Source: Achromobacter ruhlandii
Lineage (GTDB): Bacteria > Pseudomonadota > Gammaproteobacteria > Burkholderiales > Burkholderiaceae_B
NCBI RefSeq assembly: GCF_902859695.1
Contig: NZ_CADIJL010000007.1
Location: 124,001-188,000 of the forward strand
DNA: 64,000 bases
Reading direction: 5' to 3'
Both the position numbers and the translations under genes were made by a program. Positions 42,161 to 50,699 of this stretch are shown here, one piece after another (the first letter of the stretch is position 1; each line of letters opens with the position of its first letter). The notes beneath the pieces were generated by a model. It did no database searches. It was not told the DNA's origin and saw only the letters and a program-made list of their open reading frames with translations.

Positions 42161-43774
42161 TTACTTGGCGTCCGGCTTGACCGAGGTGGCCAGCGTGAAC
42201 TGGTCGCGGCGGCCTTCATAGGAGATGCCCTTGCGGAAGGCCCAGATGCTGCTTTCGAAGTGCAGCGGGATCAGCGGCACGTTGTCCAGCGCGATCTGGG
42301 TGGCTTCCTGCAGCAGCTTCTCGCGCTTGGGCGCGTCGACGGTGACGATGGCCTGCTTGTAGACCTTGTCGAAGTCGGCGTTGGTGAAGCCGCCGTAGTT
42401 GCTGGTGCCCAGGCTGTTGGGCGAGTCGAGCGAGGCGACCCACAGCTGGAACAGCGCCGAGGCTTCGCCCGTTTCCGCCGGCCAGCCGCCCATCGAGAAG
42501 CTGAACTCGCGCTTGGCGCGCTTGGGGAAGTAGATCGAGGCGGTCATGGCGTCGACGTTGGTCTTGATGCCGACGCGGGCCAGGTACTGGGCCACGGCCT
42601 GCGCCACCTGGCCGTCATTGACGTAGCGGTCGTTGGTCGACGACAGCGTCAGCTCGAAGCCGTTGGGGTAGCCGGCTTCGGCCAGCAGCTTCTTGGCGCC
42701 TTCCGGGTCGTACTTGATTTCCGGGGCCTTGGGCAGCGCGCCGAACATGCCGTCGGGCATGTACTGGTAGGCCGGGGTGGCCATGCCGTCCATGATGCGG
42801 GCGGTGATGGTCTTGCGGTCGATGGCCATCGAGATGGCCTTGCGCACGCGCAGGTCCTGCAGCGGGTTCTTGCCGTCGGCGCTCTTGACGAACGGGCTCG
42901 GGTTGCGCGCCACGTCGGGCTGGAAGAACACCAGGCGGGTCGAGGGCGTGGCCACGAAACCGAACTTGGGGTTGTCCTTCAGGCGCTGCAGGTCGCGCGC
43001 GGCGGGGTTCTCGATCATGTCGAAGTCGCCCGACAGCAGGCCGGTCAGGCGCGGGCCGGCGGCCGGCACCGGCACGAACTTCACTTCCTTCCAGTAGGGC
43101 TTCGGACCCCAGTAGTTCTCATTGCGCACCAGTTCGATGCCGGTGCCCTTGACGTACGACTTCAGGGTGTACGGGCCGGTGCCGATGGCGTCCTTGCCGT
43201 TGTTGAAGTCGGCCACCGTCGGCCAGGCGCCGGTCACGCCGCAACCCTTCTTCGGGTCGAACGTCAGCTTGCCGTGCTCGACGATGCCGTTCCAGATGAT
43301 CGGCAGCGAGCGCGCCATTTCGGCGGGCATCAGCGGGAAGGGGGCGCCGGTCTTGATGATGACGGTGTGCGCATCCGGCGTCTGCACGTCGGTGATCAGC
43401 TTGGTCGTGTCCATGTAGGACTGCGACACGTTGGTCTCGTTGTTCAACGTGCGGCAGATCGTGAACAGCACGTCTTCGGACGTGAACGGCTTGCCGTTGG
43501 AGAACTTGACGTCGTCGCGCAGCTTGAATTCCCAGGTCAGGTCGTCCAGGTTCTTCCAGGACGTGGCCAGCGCGGGCACCAGCTTCATGTCGGCACTGCG
43601 GCCCACCAGCGAACTGTAGACGTGCGCGGAGAACGCGTCGTTCTGCGTCATCTTGTGGTAGTGGGGGTCGGCCGAGGTGGGTTCGGCGGACAGGCCGATC
43701 TTCAGCGTCTGGGCCTGGGCAGCGGCCAAGGGAATGGCGGCGGCCACAAGGGCCAGGGTGGTGCGCAACTTCAT
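42161..43774 (-). CDS. Family 5 extracellular solute-binding protein (second DppA-like receptor)
   Basis: A 537-residue periplasmic receptor with signal peptide MKLRTTLALVAAAIPLAAAQA. It is a clear paralogue of the receptor at 36824-38464; matching blocks include EPTSADPHYHKMTQNDAFSAH, VTGAWPTVADFNNGKDAIGTG and RAKREFSFSMGGW. It has no permease genes of its own, so it probably feeds the neighbouring DppBCDF system with a second ligand range. A 481-base gap upstream separates it from the next gene. Confidence 0.94.
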   Translation of the reverse strand: MKLRTTLALVAAAIPLAAAQAQTLKIGLSAEPTSADPHYHKMTQNDAFSAHVYSSLVGRSADMKLVPALATSWKNLDDLTWEFKLRDDVKFSNGKPFTSEDVLFTICRTLNNETNVSQSYMDTTKLITDVQTPDAHTVIIKTGAPFPLMPAEMARSLPIIWNGIVEHGKLTFDPKKGCGVTGAWPTVADFNNGKDAIGTGPYTLKSYVKGTGIELVRNENYWGPKPYWKEVKFVPVPAAGPRLTGLLSGDFDMIENPAARDLQRLKDNPKFGFVATPSTRLVFFQPDVARNPSPFVKSADGKNPLQDLRVRKAISMAIDRKTITARIMDGMATPAYQYMPDGMFGALPKAPEIKYDPEGAKKLLAEAGYPNGFELTLSSTNDRYVNDGQVAQAVAQYLARVGIKTNVDAMTASIYFPKRAKREFSFSMGGWPAETGEASALFQLWVASLDSPNSLGTSNYGGFTNADFDKVYKQAIVTVDAPKREKLLQEATQIALDNVPLIPLHFESSIWAFRKGISYEGRRDQFTLATSVKPDAK

Positions 43775-44255
43775 GGTGACAACTCCGGATGGGGAACGAA
43801 CCGGATCGTGCTGGCGGGGGGAAACAGCGGCGGGGCCAACCGGGGGAACGCAACGTCGGCCGGGGGGCTTGCGGTGTTTTTGGCGCCAGGCACGACGGCA
43901 AGGGGCCGATTATCGATAGGGGCTTCGCGCGCTGTCAATGCGCGCCGGGCCGGCGTCAGGGTAAACGCCGAGAGGGGGAATAGCGGGCGAAGCCGTGCGA
44001 AAAATGCCGATCGCCCCAGTTCGAGGCGGTCCCGCTTCGGGACGGCTTCGCACTGGGGCGATCGAGTATTGCGTCGTGGAGGGCGTCGCGGGGGCCCCGC
44101 AAGTGGGGCCGGCGCGGCGCGATGGCGCCCGGTAATGAAGACCCGGGCGCCGGGTCCGATGCAGCGGGCGCCGCGTGGGCGGCGGGCGTCGCACCGGCAG
44201 CGCGCCAGGCTGAATCGCGGGAGATCGGTCGCGACTCAGGCCGGCACGGCTGGTC
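43775..44255. other. Intergenic region upstream of the second receptor, with a long imperfect palindrome
   Basis: No gene is supported. It must hold the promoter of the receptor gene. The main visible structure is the palindrome at 44008-44064, described separately. Several G- and C-rich short palindromes (such as GGGGCCCC) add to the secondary structure. Confidence 0.55.
44008..44064. repeat. Imperfect palindrome with 13-bp perfect outer arms
   Basis: CGATCGCCCCAGT (44008-44020) is exactly inverted at 44052-44064. Inside, CGA-GC-GTCCCG continues pairing with three mismatches to a terminal GTCCCG-CTTC-GGGAC loop. No T-run is present. It does not match the PAL core. Confidence 0.7.
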
Positions 44256-44489
44256 TTACCACTGCGAACCGGAGAAGCGCGAGCTGGCGGCGCGGGCCTT
44301 GTTCATCGACTCGTTGACTTCGTCGATGAAGGCGAACACGCCAGCGACAGCGGCGGCGATCGCCTTGCCAGCCTTCTTCAGGTTGGTCAGCGGGTGGGAA
44401 TTCGGTTGGTTCTCGAGGGCGCCGCGGAGCAGGTCGCGCTCCAGCGCGTCGGTCAGGCGGGCAGTGTGGTTCAGGGTCAGTTCGCTCAT
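44256..44489 (-). CDS. Small hypothetical protein under a double palindromic operator
   Basis: 77 residues, starting at ATG with GGAGAAAACC upstream. It has a polar N-terminal half (LTDALERDLLRGALENQPNS) and an alanine-rich hydrophobic stretch KAIAAAVAGVFAFIDEVNESMNKA that could be one membrane or amphipathic helix. No family is recognised. It is supported as a gene by the good ribosome-binding site, a consensus-like promoter and paired operator sites just upstream. The tight, symmetric control suggests a regulated, possibly stress-related product. Confidence 0.72.
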   Translation of the reverse strand: MSELTLNHTARLTDALERDLLRGALENQPNSHPLTNLKKAGKAIAAAVAGVFAFIDEVNESMNKARAASSRFSGSQW

Positions 44490-44524
44490 GGTTTTCTCCA
44501 GTCCGTTTCGTCTTGGGGTAAACC

Positions 44525-44577
44525 ATTATAGGGATAACCCTAAATCAAAAGCAACGCGTTTTTAGGGGAAAACCCTA
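44525..44577 (-). promoter_or_regulatory. Promoter with two TAGGG-N-CCCTA palindromic operators
   Basis: On the minus strand the -35 TTGCTT (44549-44554) and the -10 TATAAT (44525-44530) are 18 bases apart. One palindrome, TAGGGTTATCCCTA (44529-44542), fills the spacer and touches the -10. A second, TAGGGTTTTCCCCTA (44563-44577), lies just upstream of the -35. A dimeric repressor binding both would block the promoter. The regulator is not identified. Confidence 0.75.
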
Positions 44578-44610
44578 GTATGTTGTAAAAATGTTTTTGC
44601 CCCCAGGGAC

Positions 44611-45480
44611 TTAGGCGGTCGGCCCGCCGTTGCGCAGTCGCCGGGCGGCGTCCGCCAGTTCGCCTGCGGTCAGCCCGATCGGCCCGATGCCCCGGGCCAC
44701 CAGGGCGTCGGCGGCCGCGCCATGCAGCCAGACCGCGCCGGCCACGGCTTGCGCCAGCGGCAGGCGCTGGGCCAGCAGCGAGCCCAGGATGCCGGCCAAT
44801 ACGTCCCCGGTTCCGGCCGTGGCCAAGCCGGGGTTGCCGCTGGTATTGCGCCACCAGGTGCCGTCCGGCGCGCAGACCACGGTGCCCGCGCCCTTCAGGA
44901 CCACCCAGGCGCCGAAGCGCCGCGCCAGCGCCTGGGCGGCGGCGGGGCGGTCGGCCTGGATGCCGGGGGTGTCCAGGCCGAGCAGCCGGCCGGCCTCGGC
45001 CGGGTGCGGGGTCAGCACCACCGGGCCGTCGCCCCAGTTGGGCTGGATGCCGCCGTTGGCCAGCAGGTTCAGGCCGTCGGCGTCCAGCACCAGCGGCGCG
45101 CCATGGCGCAACACGAACAGCTCGGACAGGGCGTTGGCCGCGCTCGGGCCGGCGCCGATGCCGCACCCGGCGACCCAGGCGGTCACGCCCCAGTCCGTGT
45201 CGAGCAGCGAGCGCGCGTCGCGCAGCATCAGTTCCGGTTGCAGCGGATCGCAGGGCAGCGGCGCCGCGTCCTGGGCGAAGCCCACCAGCACCTTACCGGC
45301 GCCGGTCTTGAGCGCGGCGCGCGCGGCCAGCAGCGCCGCGCCTTCCATGCCGCGCCCGCCGCCCACGACGCCAACGGTGCCGAAACTGCCCTTGTGGGTG
45401 TCCGGATCGCGGACGGCGAACAACGCCGGCAGGTCGTCGCGGCGGATCTCGCCGGCAAAGGAGGGGGCGGGGGTGTTCAT
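44611..45480 (-). CDS. nnrD: ADP-dependent NAD(P)H-hydrate dehydratase
   Basis: 289 residues of the YjeF C-terminal/carbohydrate-kinase-like family, repairing hydrated NAD(P)H. The family landmarks [49 protein letters not shown] and [21 protein letters not shown] are intact. The epimerase (NnrE/YjeF N-terminal) domain is absent, so that partner is encoded elsewhere. Stand-alone gene. Confidence 0.93.
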   Translation of the reverse strand: MNTPAPSFAGEIRRDDLPALFAVRDPDTHKGSFGTVGVVGGGRGMEGAALLAARAALKTGAGKVLVGFAQDAAPLPCDPLQPELMLRDARSLLDTDWGVTAWVAGCGIGAGPSAANALSELFVLRHGAPLVLDADGLNLLANGGIQPNWGDGPVVLTPHPAEAGRLLGLDTPGIQADRPAAAQALARRFGAWVVLKGAGTVVCAPDGTWWRNTSGNPGLATAGTGDVLAGILGSLLAQRLPLAQAVAGAVWLHGAAADALVARGIGPIGLTAGELADAARRLRNGGPTA

Positions 45481-45580
45481 GGGCTGAGGCTCCGGGATCG
45501 GCGGCGGGCGCTGGGGATGGGGCTATCCACTATAGTGCCCCAAAACGCGCGGCCTTCCGCCCGCGCCACCGGAGACGACG

Positions 45581-46414
45581 ATGACCGATATCACGCTGGA
45601 ACACTATTCCGCCTACGAGTCCCTCAAGCTGCGCCGCCATCCCAATGGCGTGCTGGAGCTGATCATGGGGTCCAAGGACGGCAAGCCGGGCAAGCTGTCC
45701 ACCGCCGACGACCGCATGCACCGCGAGCTGGCCGACATCTGGCGCGATATCGACACCGACCCCGACACCCGCGTGGTGGTGATCCGCGGCGAGGGCAAGG
45801 GTTTCTCGGGCGGCGGCGACCTGGACCTGGTGCAGCAGATGGCGGACGACTTCGACGTGCGCACCCGCGTCTGGCGCGAGGCGCGCGACCTGGTCTACAA
45901 CATCATCAACTGCAGCAAGCCGATCGTGTCGGCGATGCACGGCGCCGCCGTGGGCGCGGGGCTGGTGGCCGGCCTGCTGGCCGACATCTCGATCGCCGCG
46001 CGCGACGCCCGCATCATCGACGGCCACACCCGCCTGGGCGTCACCGCCGGCGACCATGCCGCCATCGTCTGGCCGCTGCTGTGCGGCATGGCGCGCGCCA
46101 AGTACTACCTGATGCTGTGCGAAACCGTGAGCGGCGAAGAGGCCGAGCGCATCGGCCTGGTGTCGCTGTGCGTGGACGAGGCCGAGTTGATCGGCCGCGC
46201 TTTCGAGGTGGCCAACCGCCTGGCGGCGGGCTCGCAGACCGCGATCCGCTGGACCAAGTATTCACTGAACAACTGGCTGCGCATGGCCGGCCCGACCTTC
46301 GATACGTCGCTGGCGCTGGAGTTCATGGGATTTGGCGGCCCGGACGTGCGCGAAGGCGTGCAGTCGCTGCGTGAGCGGCGGGCGCCGAACTTCCGGCCCG
46401 ACTCGCCCTTCTGA
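45581..46414 (+). CDS. Crotonase-superfamily protein lacking both hydratase glutamates
   Basis: 277 residues with the crotonase fold: [19 protein letters not shown] supplies the first oxyanion-hole segment and [17 protein letters not shown] the second. Aligning [11 protein letters not shown] with the hydratase [11 protein letters not shown] puts Val129 where Glu is needed, and [10 protein letters not shown] places His149 at the second glutamate. It is therefore unlikely to be a simple enoyl-CoA hydratase and may be an isomerase, hydrolase or decarboxylase of an acyl-CoA. It is adjacent to, but oriented away from, the acyl-CoA catabolic cluster downstream. Confidence 0.88.
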   Translation: MTDITLEHYSAYESLKLRRHPNGVLELIMGSKDGKPGKLSTADDRMHRELADIWRDIDTDPDTRVVVIRGEGKGFSGGGDLDLVQQMADDFDVRTRVWREARDLVYNIINCSKPIVSAMHGAAVGAGLVAGLLADISIAARDARIIDGHTRLGVTAGDHAAIVWPLLCGMARAKYYLMLCETVSGEEAERIGLVSLCVDEAELIGRAFEVANRLAAGSQTAIRWTKYSLNNWLRMAGPTFDTSLALEFMGFGGPDVREGVQSLRERRAPNFRPDSPF

Positions 46415-46529
46415 CAAGGACGGCTGCCGGCCGCGTCCGGCCCCGCGCCGGGCGGGATCTGGCCAAGCGTCCCGGCCCAGGCGTCGCATGCGGCGGCGCG
46501 GGCGCGCAAGGCGCCCGGCCGTGCCGGAT

Positions 46530-47270
46530 TCACTTCTTGAAGAACGCCGCGAACGCGGCCTGCGCCTCTTCCGTCTGCAGGCGGGCGCGGAACTGCTGCG
46601 CCTCGTAATCGAGCGTGTCCTGGATCGCCTGCCGGTCCGGGCGCTTGAGCATGGCCTTGGTCAGCCGCAGCGCGGCCGGCGGTTGTTTCGCCAGGCTGGC
46701 GGCGGTGGCCTGCGCGGCCGCCAGGGCGCCGCCCTTGGCGGTGACCGCGGTGGCCAGGCCGGCCTCGCATGCTTCCCGCGCCGAGAACGCCTTGCCCTGC
46801 AACAGCCATTCGGCGGCCCGGCGGGCGCCGGCCAGGCGCGGCATCAGCAGGCTGGACGCGCCCTCCGGGCACAGGCCCAGCGCCACGAACGGCATGCGCA
46901 GGGTGGCGCCTTCGCCGATGTAGACGAAGTCGCAATGCTGCAGCAGCGTCACGCCGATGCCGATGGCGTAGCCCTCGACGGCGGCGATGACCGGCACGTC
47001 GGCCTGCGTCAGCGCGCGCAGGAAGGTCAGGCCGGCGCTGTCGCCGGCGCCGCGTTCGGCCTGGAAATCGCGCAGGTCGTTGCCGGCAGTGAAGTGTTCG
47101 CCGGCCCCGGCCAGGATCACCGCCGACACGCCGGTGTCGGCGCTGGCCAGCGCGATCTGTTCGGTCAACGCCGTGTAGGTGGCCGTGTCGAGGGCGTTGC
47201 GGCGGTCCTGGCGATCGATCACCAGCGTCAGCACCGCGCCGTCGCGCGTGACCCGCAGCCCGGCGCTCAT
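46530..47270 (-). CDS. Probable delta3,delta2-enoyl-CoA isomerase (crotonase superfamily)
   Basis: 246 residues. The oxyanion-hole segments [11 protein letters not shown] and [15 protein letters not shown] are present. The two hydratase glutamates are replaced by Thr108 and Phe128, while Glu136 in [10 protein letters not shown] matches the catalytic glutamate of the peroxisomal-type delta3,delta2-enoyl-CoA isomerases. It shares an ATGA overlap with the upstream nitronate monooxygenase gene, so both are translated together. It would move a double bond for beta-oxidation of unsaturated acyl-CoAs. Confidence 0.87.
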   Translation of the reverse strand: MSAGLRVTRDGAVLTLVIDRQDRRNALDTATYTALTEQIALASADTGVSAVILAGAGEHFTAGNDLRDFQAERGAGDSAGLTFLRALTQADVPVIAAVEGYAIGIGVTLLQHCDFVYIGEGATLRMPFVALGLCPEGASSLLMPRLAGARRAAEWLLQGKAFSAREACEAGLATAVTAKGGALAAAQATAASLAKQPPAALRLTKAMLKRPDRQAIQDTLDYEAQQFRARLQTEEAQAAFAAFFKK

Positions 47271-48238
47271 GCGAAGGTCCTGGCGGCCAGTTGCGTCTTG
47301 GCCTCGGCGTATTCGCGGCGCAGCGTGTCGACGATCTGGCGCGTCGGCTGCACGCTGCCGATGTTGCCCACGCCCTGGCCCGCGCCCCAGATGTCCTTCC
47401 ACGGCTTGACGCGGCTGGAGCCGAAATTGGAGGCGCCGCTGTCCGGCTGCGGCAGGTTGGCCGGATCGAGGCCGGCGGCGCTGATGCTGGCCTTCAGGTA
47501 GTTGCCGGGGATGCCGGTGAAGAACGGGGTGTAGAGGATGTCGGCGGCGCTGGCCTCGACGATGGCGGCCTTGTAGCCCTCGCTGGCGTTGGCTTCCTCG
47601 CTGGCGATGAAGCGCGTGCCCATGTAGGCGAAGTCCACGCCCATGGCGAGCGCGGCCAGCACCTGGGCGCCGGAGGTGATGGCGCCCGACAGGATCAGCG
47701 GGCCATCGTAGAAGCGGCGCACCTCGGACACCAGCGCGAACGGGCTGAGGGTGCCGGCATGGCCGCCCGCGCCCGCGCACACCAGGATCAGGCCGTCCAC
47801 GCCCGCTTCCAGCGCCTTTTCGGCGTGGCGGATGGTGGTGACGTCGTGGAACACCTTGCCGCCCCAGTCGTGGATGCCTTTGACCAGGTCGCCGGGGGCG
47901 CGCAGGCTGGTGATGATCAGTGGCACGCGGTGGCTGGCGCACACTGCCAGGTCCTGTTCGAGCCGGTCGTTGGACTGGTGGATGATCTGGTTGACGGCGT
48001 AGGGCGCGACGGCGGCGCGGGGGTTGGCCTCGCGGTACGAGGCCAGGCCGGCCTGGATCTCGTCCAGCCAGTCGGTCAGCAGGCTCTGCGGACGCGCGTT
48101 CAGCGCCGGAAACGAACCGACGATGCCGCTCGTGCATTGGGCGACGACCAGCTTCGGGTTGGACACGATGAACATGGGGGCGCTGATGACCGGCAGGGAC
48201 ATCTGGCCATACAGATCTGTCACGAGGGAGTGGGGCAT
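47267..48238 (-). CDS. Nitronate monooxygenase family flavoprotein
   Basis: A 323-residue TIM-barrel NMO/2-nitropropane dioxygenase-type FMN enzyme. [25 protein letters not shown] is the FMN-phosphate and N-terminal region, [14 protein letters not shown] holds the conserved glycine/histidine loop, and [18 protein letters not shown] is the C-terminal phosphate-binding motif. Start at MPHSLV preferred; a TTG 12 codons upstream is possible. In acyl-CoA clusters such proteins may act as enoyl reductases or detoxify nitronates. It is coupled to the isomerase and divergent from the TetR gene, so it is likely under that regulator. Confidence 0.9.
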   Translation of the reverse strand: MPHSLVTDLYGQMSLPVISAPMFIVSNPKLVVAQCTSGIVGSFPALNARPQSLLTDWLDEIQAGLASYREANPRAAVAPYAVNQIIHQSNDRLEQDLAVCASHRVPLIITSLRAPGDLVKGIHDWGGKVFHDVTTIRHAEKALEAGVDGLILVCAGAGGHAGTLSPFALVSEVRRFYDGPLILSGAITSGAQVLAALAMGVDFAYMGTRFIASEEANASEGYKAAIVEASAADILYTPFFTGIPGNYLKASISAAGLDPANLPQPDSGASNFGSSRVKPWKDIWGAGQGVGNIGSVQPTRQIVDTLRREYAEAKTQLAARTFA

Positions 48239-48281
48239 AACGGCGTCACGTGTGGTTTCGGGTTGAGCGCCCAAGCCGCGC

Positions 48282-48330
48282 TTGCGTGGCGGAAAGGGAT
48301 GTGTCTACAATTACCTACCGACCGTCCGGT
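48282..48330 (+). promoter_or_regulatory. Promoter and TetR-type operator of the divergent acyl-CoA cluster
   Basis: TTGCGT (48282-48287) and TACAAT (48305-48310) are 17 bases apart. The imperfect palindrome TACCGACCGTCCGGTA (48315-48330) overlaps the expected start of transcription. The ACCGACCG-type half-site is typical of TetR regulators of acyl-CoA catabolism in betaproteobacteria. The AT-rich ATTAATTAAT beyond it could hold the opposite promoter. Confidence 0.7.
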
Positions 48331-48437
48331 AATTAATTAATCTTTATTTAACGGCAAGCGCCGAACCGCTGTCAATGGAACGGAACCGCCCGTGGTCCGG
48401 CATTGCCTGCCTCGACGCCGCCTCACCAGGTTCCCTC

Positions 48438-49061
48438 ATGGCGACTTCCGCAGCCCCCGCCACCAAACGCGCCCGCGCCGGCCGACCGCCAACGCTGGCG
48501 GCCCCGCGCGAACGCATCCTGGCCGAAGCCGCCAAGCTGTTCGCGCGCAGCGGCTACGACGGCAGTTCGGTGTCGGACCTGGCCGCCGCCATTGGCGTGT
48601 CCAAGGCCGCCATCTATCACTACTTCACCACCAAGCAGGACATCTACGACGCCATCATCCTGGCGGTGCTCAATGGCCTGAACCAGAGCGTCGGCCAGGA
48701 CGTGGCGCGCGCCGAGGGCGGCGCCGCCCGCCTGCGCGCCTTCATGGTCGGCCACGCCCGCTATTTCGAGCAGCACCACGCCGAGTTCGTCACCATGCTG
48801 ATCGGCTATTCCGGCATGGCGCTGCCCGAGCGCGAGGACGCTGCCCGATTGCGCGACGGCTACGAGAAGCGCCTGCGCGACCTGATCGCGCAGGGCGTGG
48901 CCGAGGGCGCGTTCCGGCCGCTGGACGTGCCCGCCACCGGCCGCGCCGTGCTGTCGATGCTGAACTGGATGGTGCGCTGGTACAAGCCCGGCCAGGGCGA
49001 CAGCGCCGAGACCATCGCCGCCGGCTATTTCGATTTACTGGTTGGCGGCATGCGCCCCTGA
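48438..49061 (+). CDS. TetR-family transcriptional regulator
   Basis: 207 residues from the ATG preceding ATSAAPATKRARAGRPP. The helix-turn-helix ILAEAAKLFARSGYDGSSVS followed by DLAAAIGVSKAAIYHYFTTKQ is a clear TetR domain. The C-terminal helical domain (ARYFEQHHAEFVTMLIGYSG) would bind an acyl-CoA or related ligand. An upstream ATG adds 21 residues but has no ribosome-binding site. It is probably autoregulated through the operator upstream and also represses the divergent genes. Confidence 0.92.
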   Translation: MATSAAPATKRARAGRPPTLAAPRERILAEAAKLFARSGYDGSSVSDLAAAIGVSKAAIYHYFTTKQDIYDAIILAVLNGLNQSVGQDVARAEGGAARLRAFMVGHARYFEQHHAEFVTMLIGYSGMALPEREDAARLRDGYEKRLRDLIAQGVAEGAFRPLDVPATGRAVLSMLNWMVRWYKPGQGDSAETIAAGYFDLLVGGMRP

Positions 49062-49096
49062 GCGCCGCCGCCCCGCACTCCCGAGAGACTGACATC

Positions 49097-50245
49097 ATGG
49101 CCCTGGATACCGAAACCCTGACCCTGTTGCTGGACGCCGTGCGCCGCTTCGTGCACGAACGCCTGATTCCCGCCGAGGACGAACTGGCCGCCAGCGGCCA
49201 GGTGCCGCCGGACATCGTCGCCGAAATGCGCGAGCTGGGCCTGTTCGGCCTGTCGATCTCGCCCGACCACGGCGGCCTGGGCCTGACGATGGAAGAAGAA
49301 GTGAAGGTGGTGTTCGAACTGGGCCAGACCTCGCCCGCGTTCCGTTCGCTGGCCGGCACCAACATCGGCATCGGCTCGCAGGCCATCGTGCTGGCCGGCA
49401 CGGACGAACAGCGCGCCCGTTACCTGCCGCGCCTGGCCAGCGGCGAACTGATCGGCTCGTTCGCGCTGACCGAACCCGATGCCGGCTCCGACGCCATGGC
49501 GCTGCGCCTGTCGGCCGAACGCGACGGCGACCATTACGTGCTCAACGGCACCAAGCGCTACATCACCAACGCGCCCATCGCCGGCCTGTTCTCGGTGATG
49601 GCGCGCACCGCGCCCGAACGCCGCGCCAATTCCATTTCGTGCTTCCTGGTCGAAGCCGGCACGCCGGGCCTCATCATCGGCAAGCCGGACAAGAAAATGG
49701 GCCAGGCCGGCGCGCTTACCAGCGACGTGGTGTTCGACAACTGCCGCGTCCCCGCCTCGGCCCTGCTGGGCGGCGAGGAAGGCAATGGTTTCCGCACCTC
49801 GATGCGCGTGCTCGACAAGGGCCGCCTGCACATCTCGGCCCTGTGCGTCGGCATCGCCGACCGCCTGCTGCGCGACGCTGTCAAATACGCCACCGAACGC
49901 AAGCAGTTCGGCCAGCCCATCGCCGAGTTCCAGTTGATCCAGGCCATGATCGCCGACAGCCAGGCCGAACTCTACGCCGCCCGCTGCATGGTCCTGGACG
50001 CCGCCCGCCTGCGCGATCGCGGCGAGAACACCACCATGCAGGCCGCCTGCTGCAAACTCTACGCCACCGAAATGGTCGGCCGCGTCGCCGACCGCGCCGT
50101 CCAGATCCACGGCGGCGCCGGCTACATGTCCGAATACGCCGTCGAACGCTTCTACCGCGACGTGCGCCTCTTCCGCATCTTCGAAGGCACCTCGCAAATC
50201 CAGCAACTGGTCATCGCCCGCGAGGTCATCAAGGCCAACAGCTAA
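49097..50245 (+). CDS. Acyl-CoA dehydrogenase
   Basis: A 382-residue FAD enzyme. FALTEPDAGSDAMALRLSA and the KRYITNAPIAGLFSV segment bind FAD and substrate, ERKQFGQPIAEFQLIQ is the family signature, and the catalytic base is Glu363 in FEGTSQIQQLVIAREV. Full length. It starts 35 bases after the TetR gene and is part of the same transcript. It removes two hydrogens from an acyl-CoA, passing electrons to ETF; chain-length preference not determinable. Confidence 0.95.
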   Translation: MALDTETLTLLLDAVRRFVHERLIPAEDELAASGQVPPDIVAEMRELGLFGLSISPDHGGLGLTMEEEVKVVFELGQTSPAFRSLAGTNIGIGSQAIVLAGTDEQRARYLPRLASGELIGSFALTEPDAGSDAMALRLSAERDGDHYVLNGTKRYITNAPIAGLFSVMARTAPERRANSISCFLVEAGTPGLIIGKPDKKMGQAGALTSDVVFDNCRVPASALLGGEEGNGFRTSMRVLDKGRLHISALCVGIADRLLRDAVKYATERKQFGQPIAEFQLIQAMIADSQAELYAARCMVLDAARLRDRGENTTMQAACCKLYATEMVGRVADRAVQIHGGAGYMSEYAVERFYRDVRLFRIFEGTSQIQQLVIAREVIKANS

Positions 50246-50376
50246 GCCGTGCGAAGGCGTGGCGGGCATCCACCCGCCACCCCCGATGCCGACACCTCAA
50301 CACTGGAGCAATAGGGCAGGGCGCCATGCCTCGTGTGCCGCCAGGCGGCCATGCAACGTGAAGGTCCTCCACCCCC

Positions 50377-50514
50377 GCGCAGCGTCATCACCCAACCGCA
50401 AAACAGCATGTAAGCCAAAGAAGGCTGCCCGCGCAGCCGCCTTTGGCGGGCCCCGCACTACCTCTCCACCCCCCGATGGTCGCCATCAAAATGCCAAGCA
50501 AACCGCCCGCCCCA
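50377..50514 (+). repeat. NEST element, copy 4 (next to PAL copy C)
   Basis: The outer stem GCCAAAG (50414-50420) pairs with CTTTGGC (50441-50447). The inner stem is GGCTGC (50423-50428) with GCAGCC (50433-50438), a compensated C-G to T-A change relative to the other copies. GGGCCCCGCA follows, then GATGG and ATGCCAAGCAAACC. The PAL C arm begins 92 bases after the hairpin. Confidence 0.88.
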
Positions 50515-50539
50515 GCACCCGCCATGAACCTTCAGCGCA

Positions 50540-50699
50540 GCCCTTTGCGGTGTGGCGTGGGGAATGGGGGGCGTGTAGATGCGCCCGACGGAAACCGTAG
50601 GGAGCCGCAGGCGGACGAGGTTGAGGACGGGGCAGTCCGGAGCGAACGCTCCGGACCGCAATCGTAGCCCCCCATTCCCCACGCCACACCGCAAAGGGC
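50540..50699 (+). repeat. PAL element, copy C: conserved core in perfect 33-bp inverted arms
   Basis: The arms 50540-50572 and 50667-50699 are exact reverse complements over 33 bases. The core, 50573-50666, is 94 bases and differs from copy B at four positions only. The internal hairpin pairs 50635-50644 with 50647-50656. The arm sequence is unlike those of A and B except for the inner GGGC. Confidence 0.94.

Noticed and set aside
29878..50699. CRISPR array or CRISPR-like repeat
   Set aside because: Copies are dispersed, not tandem with regular spacers, and no cas genes are present.
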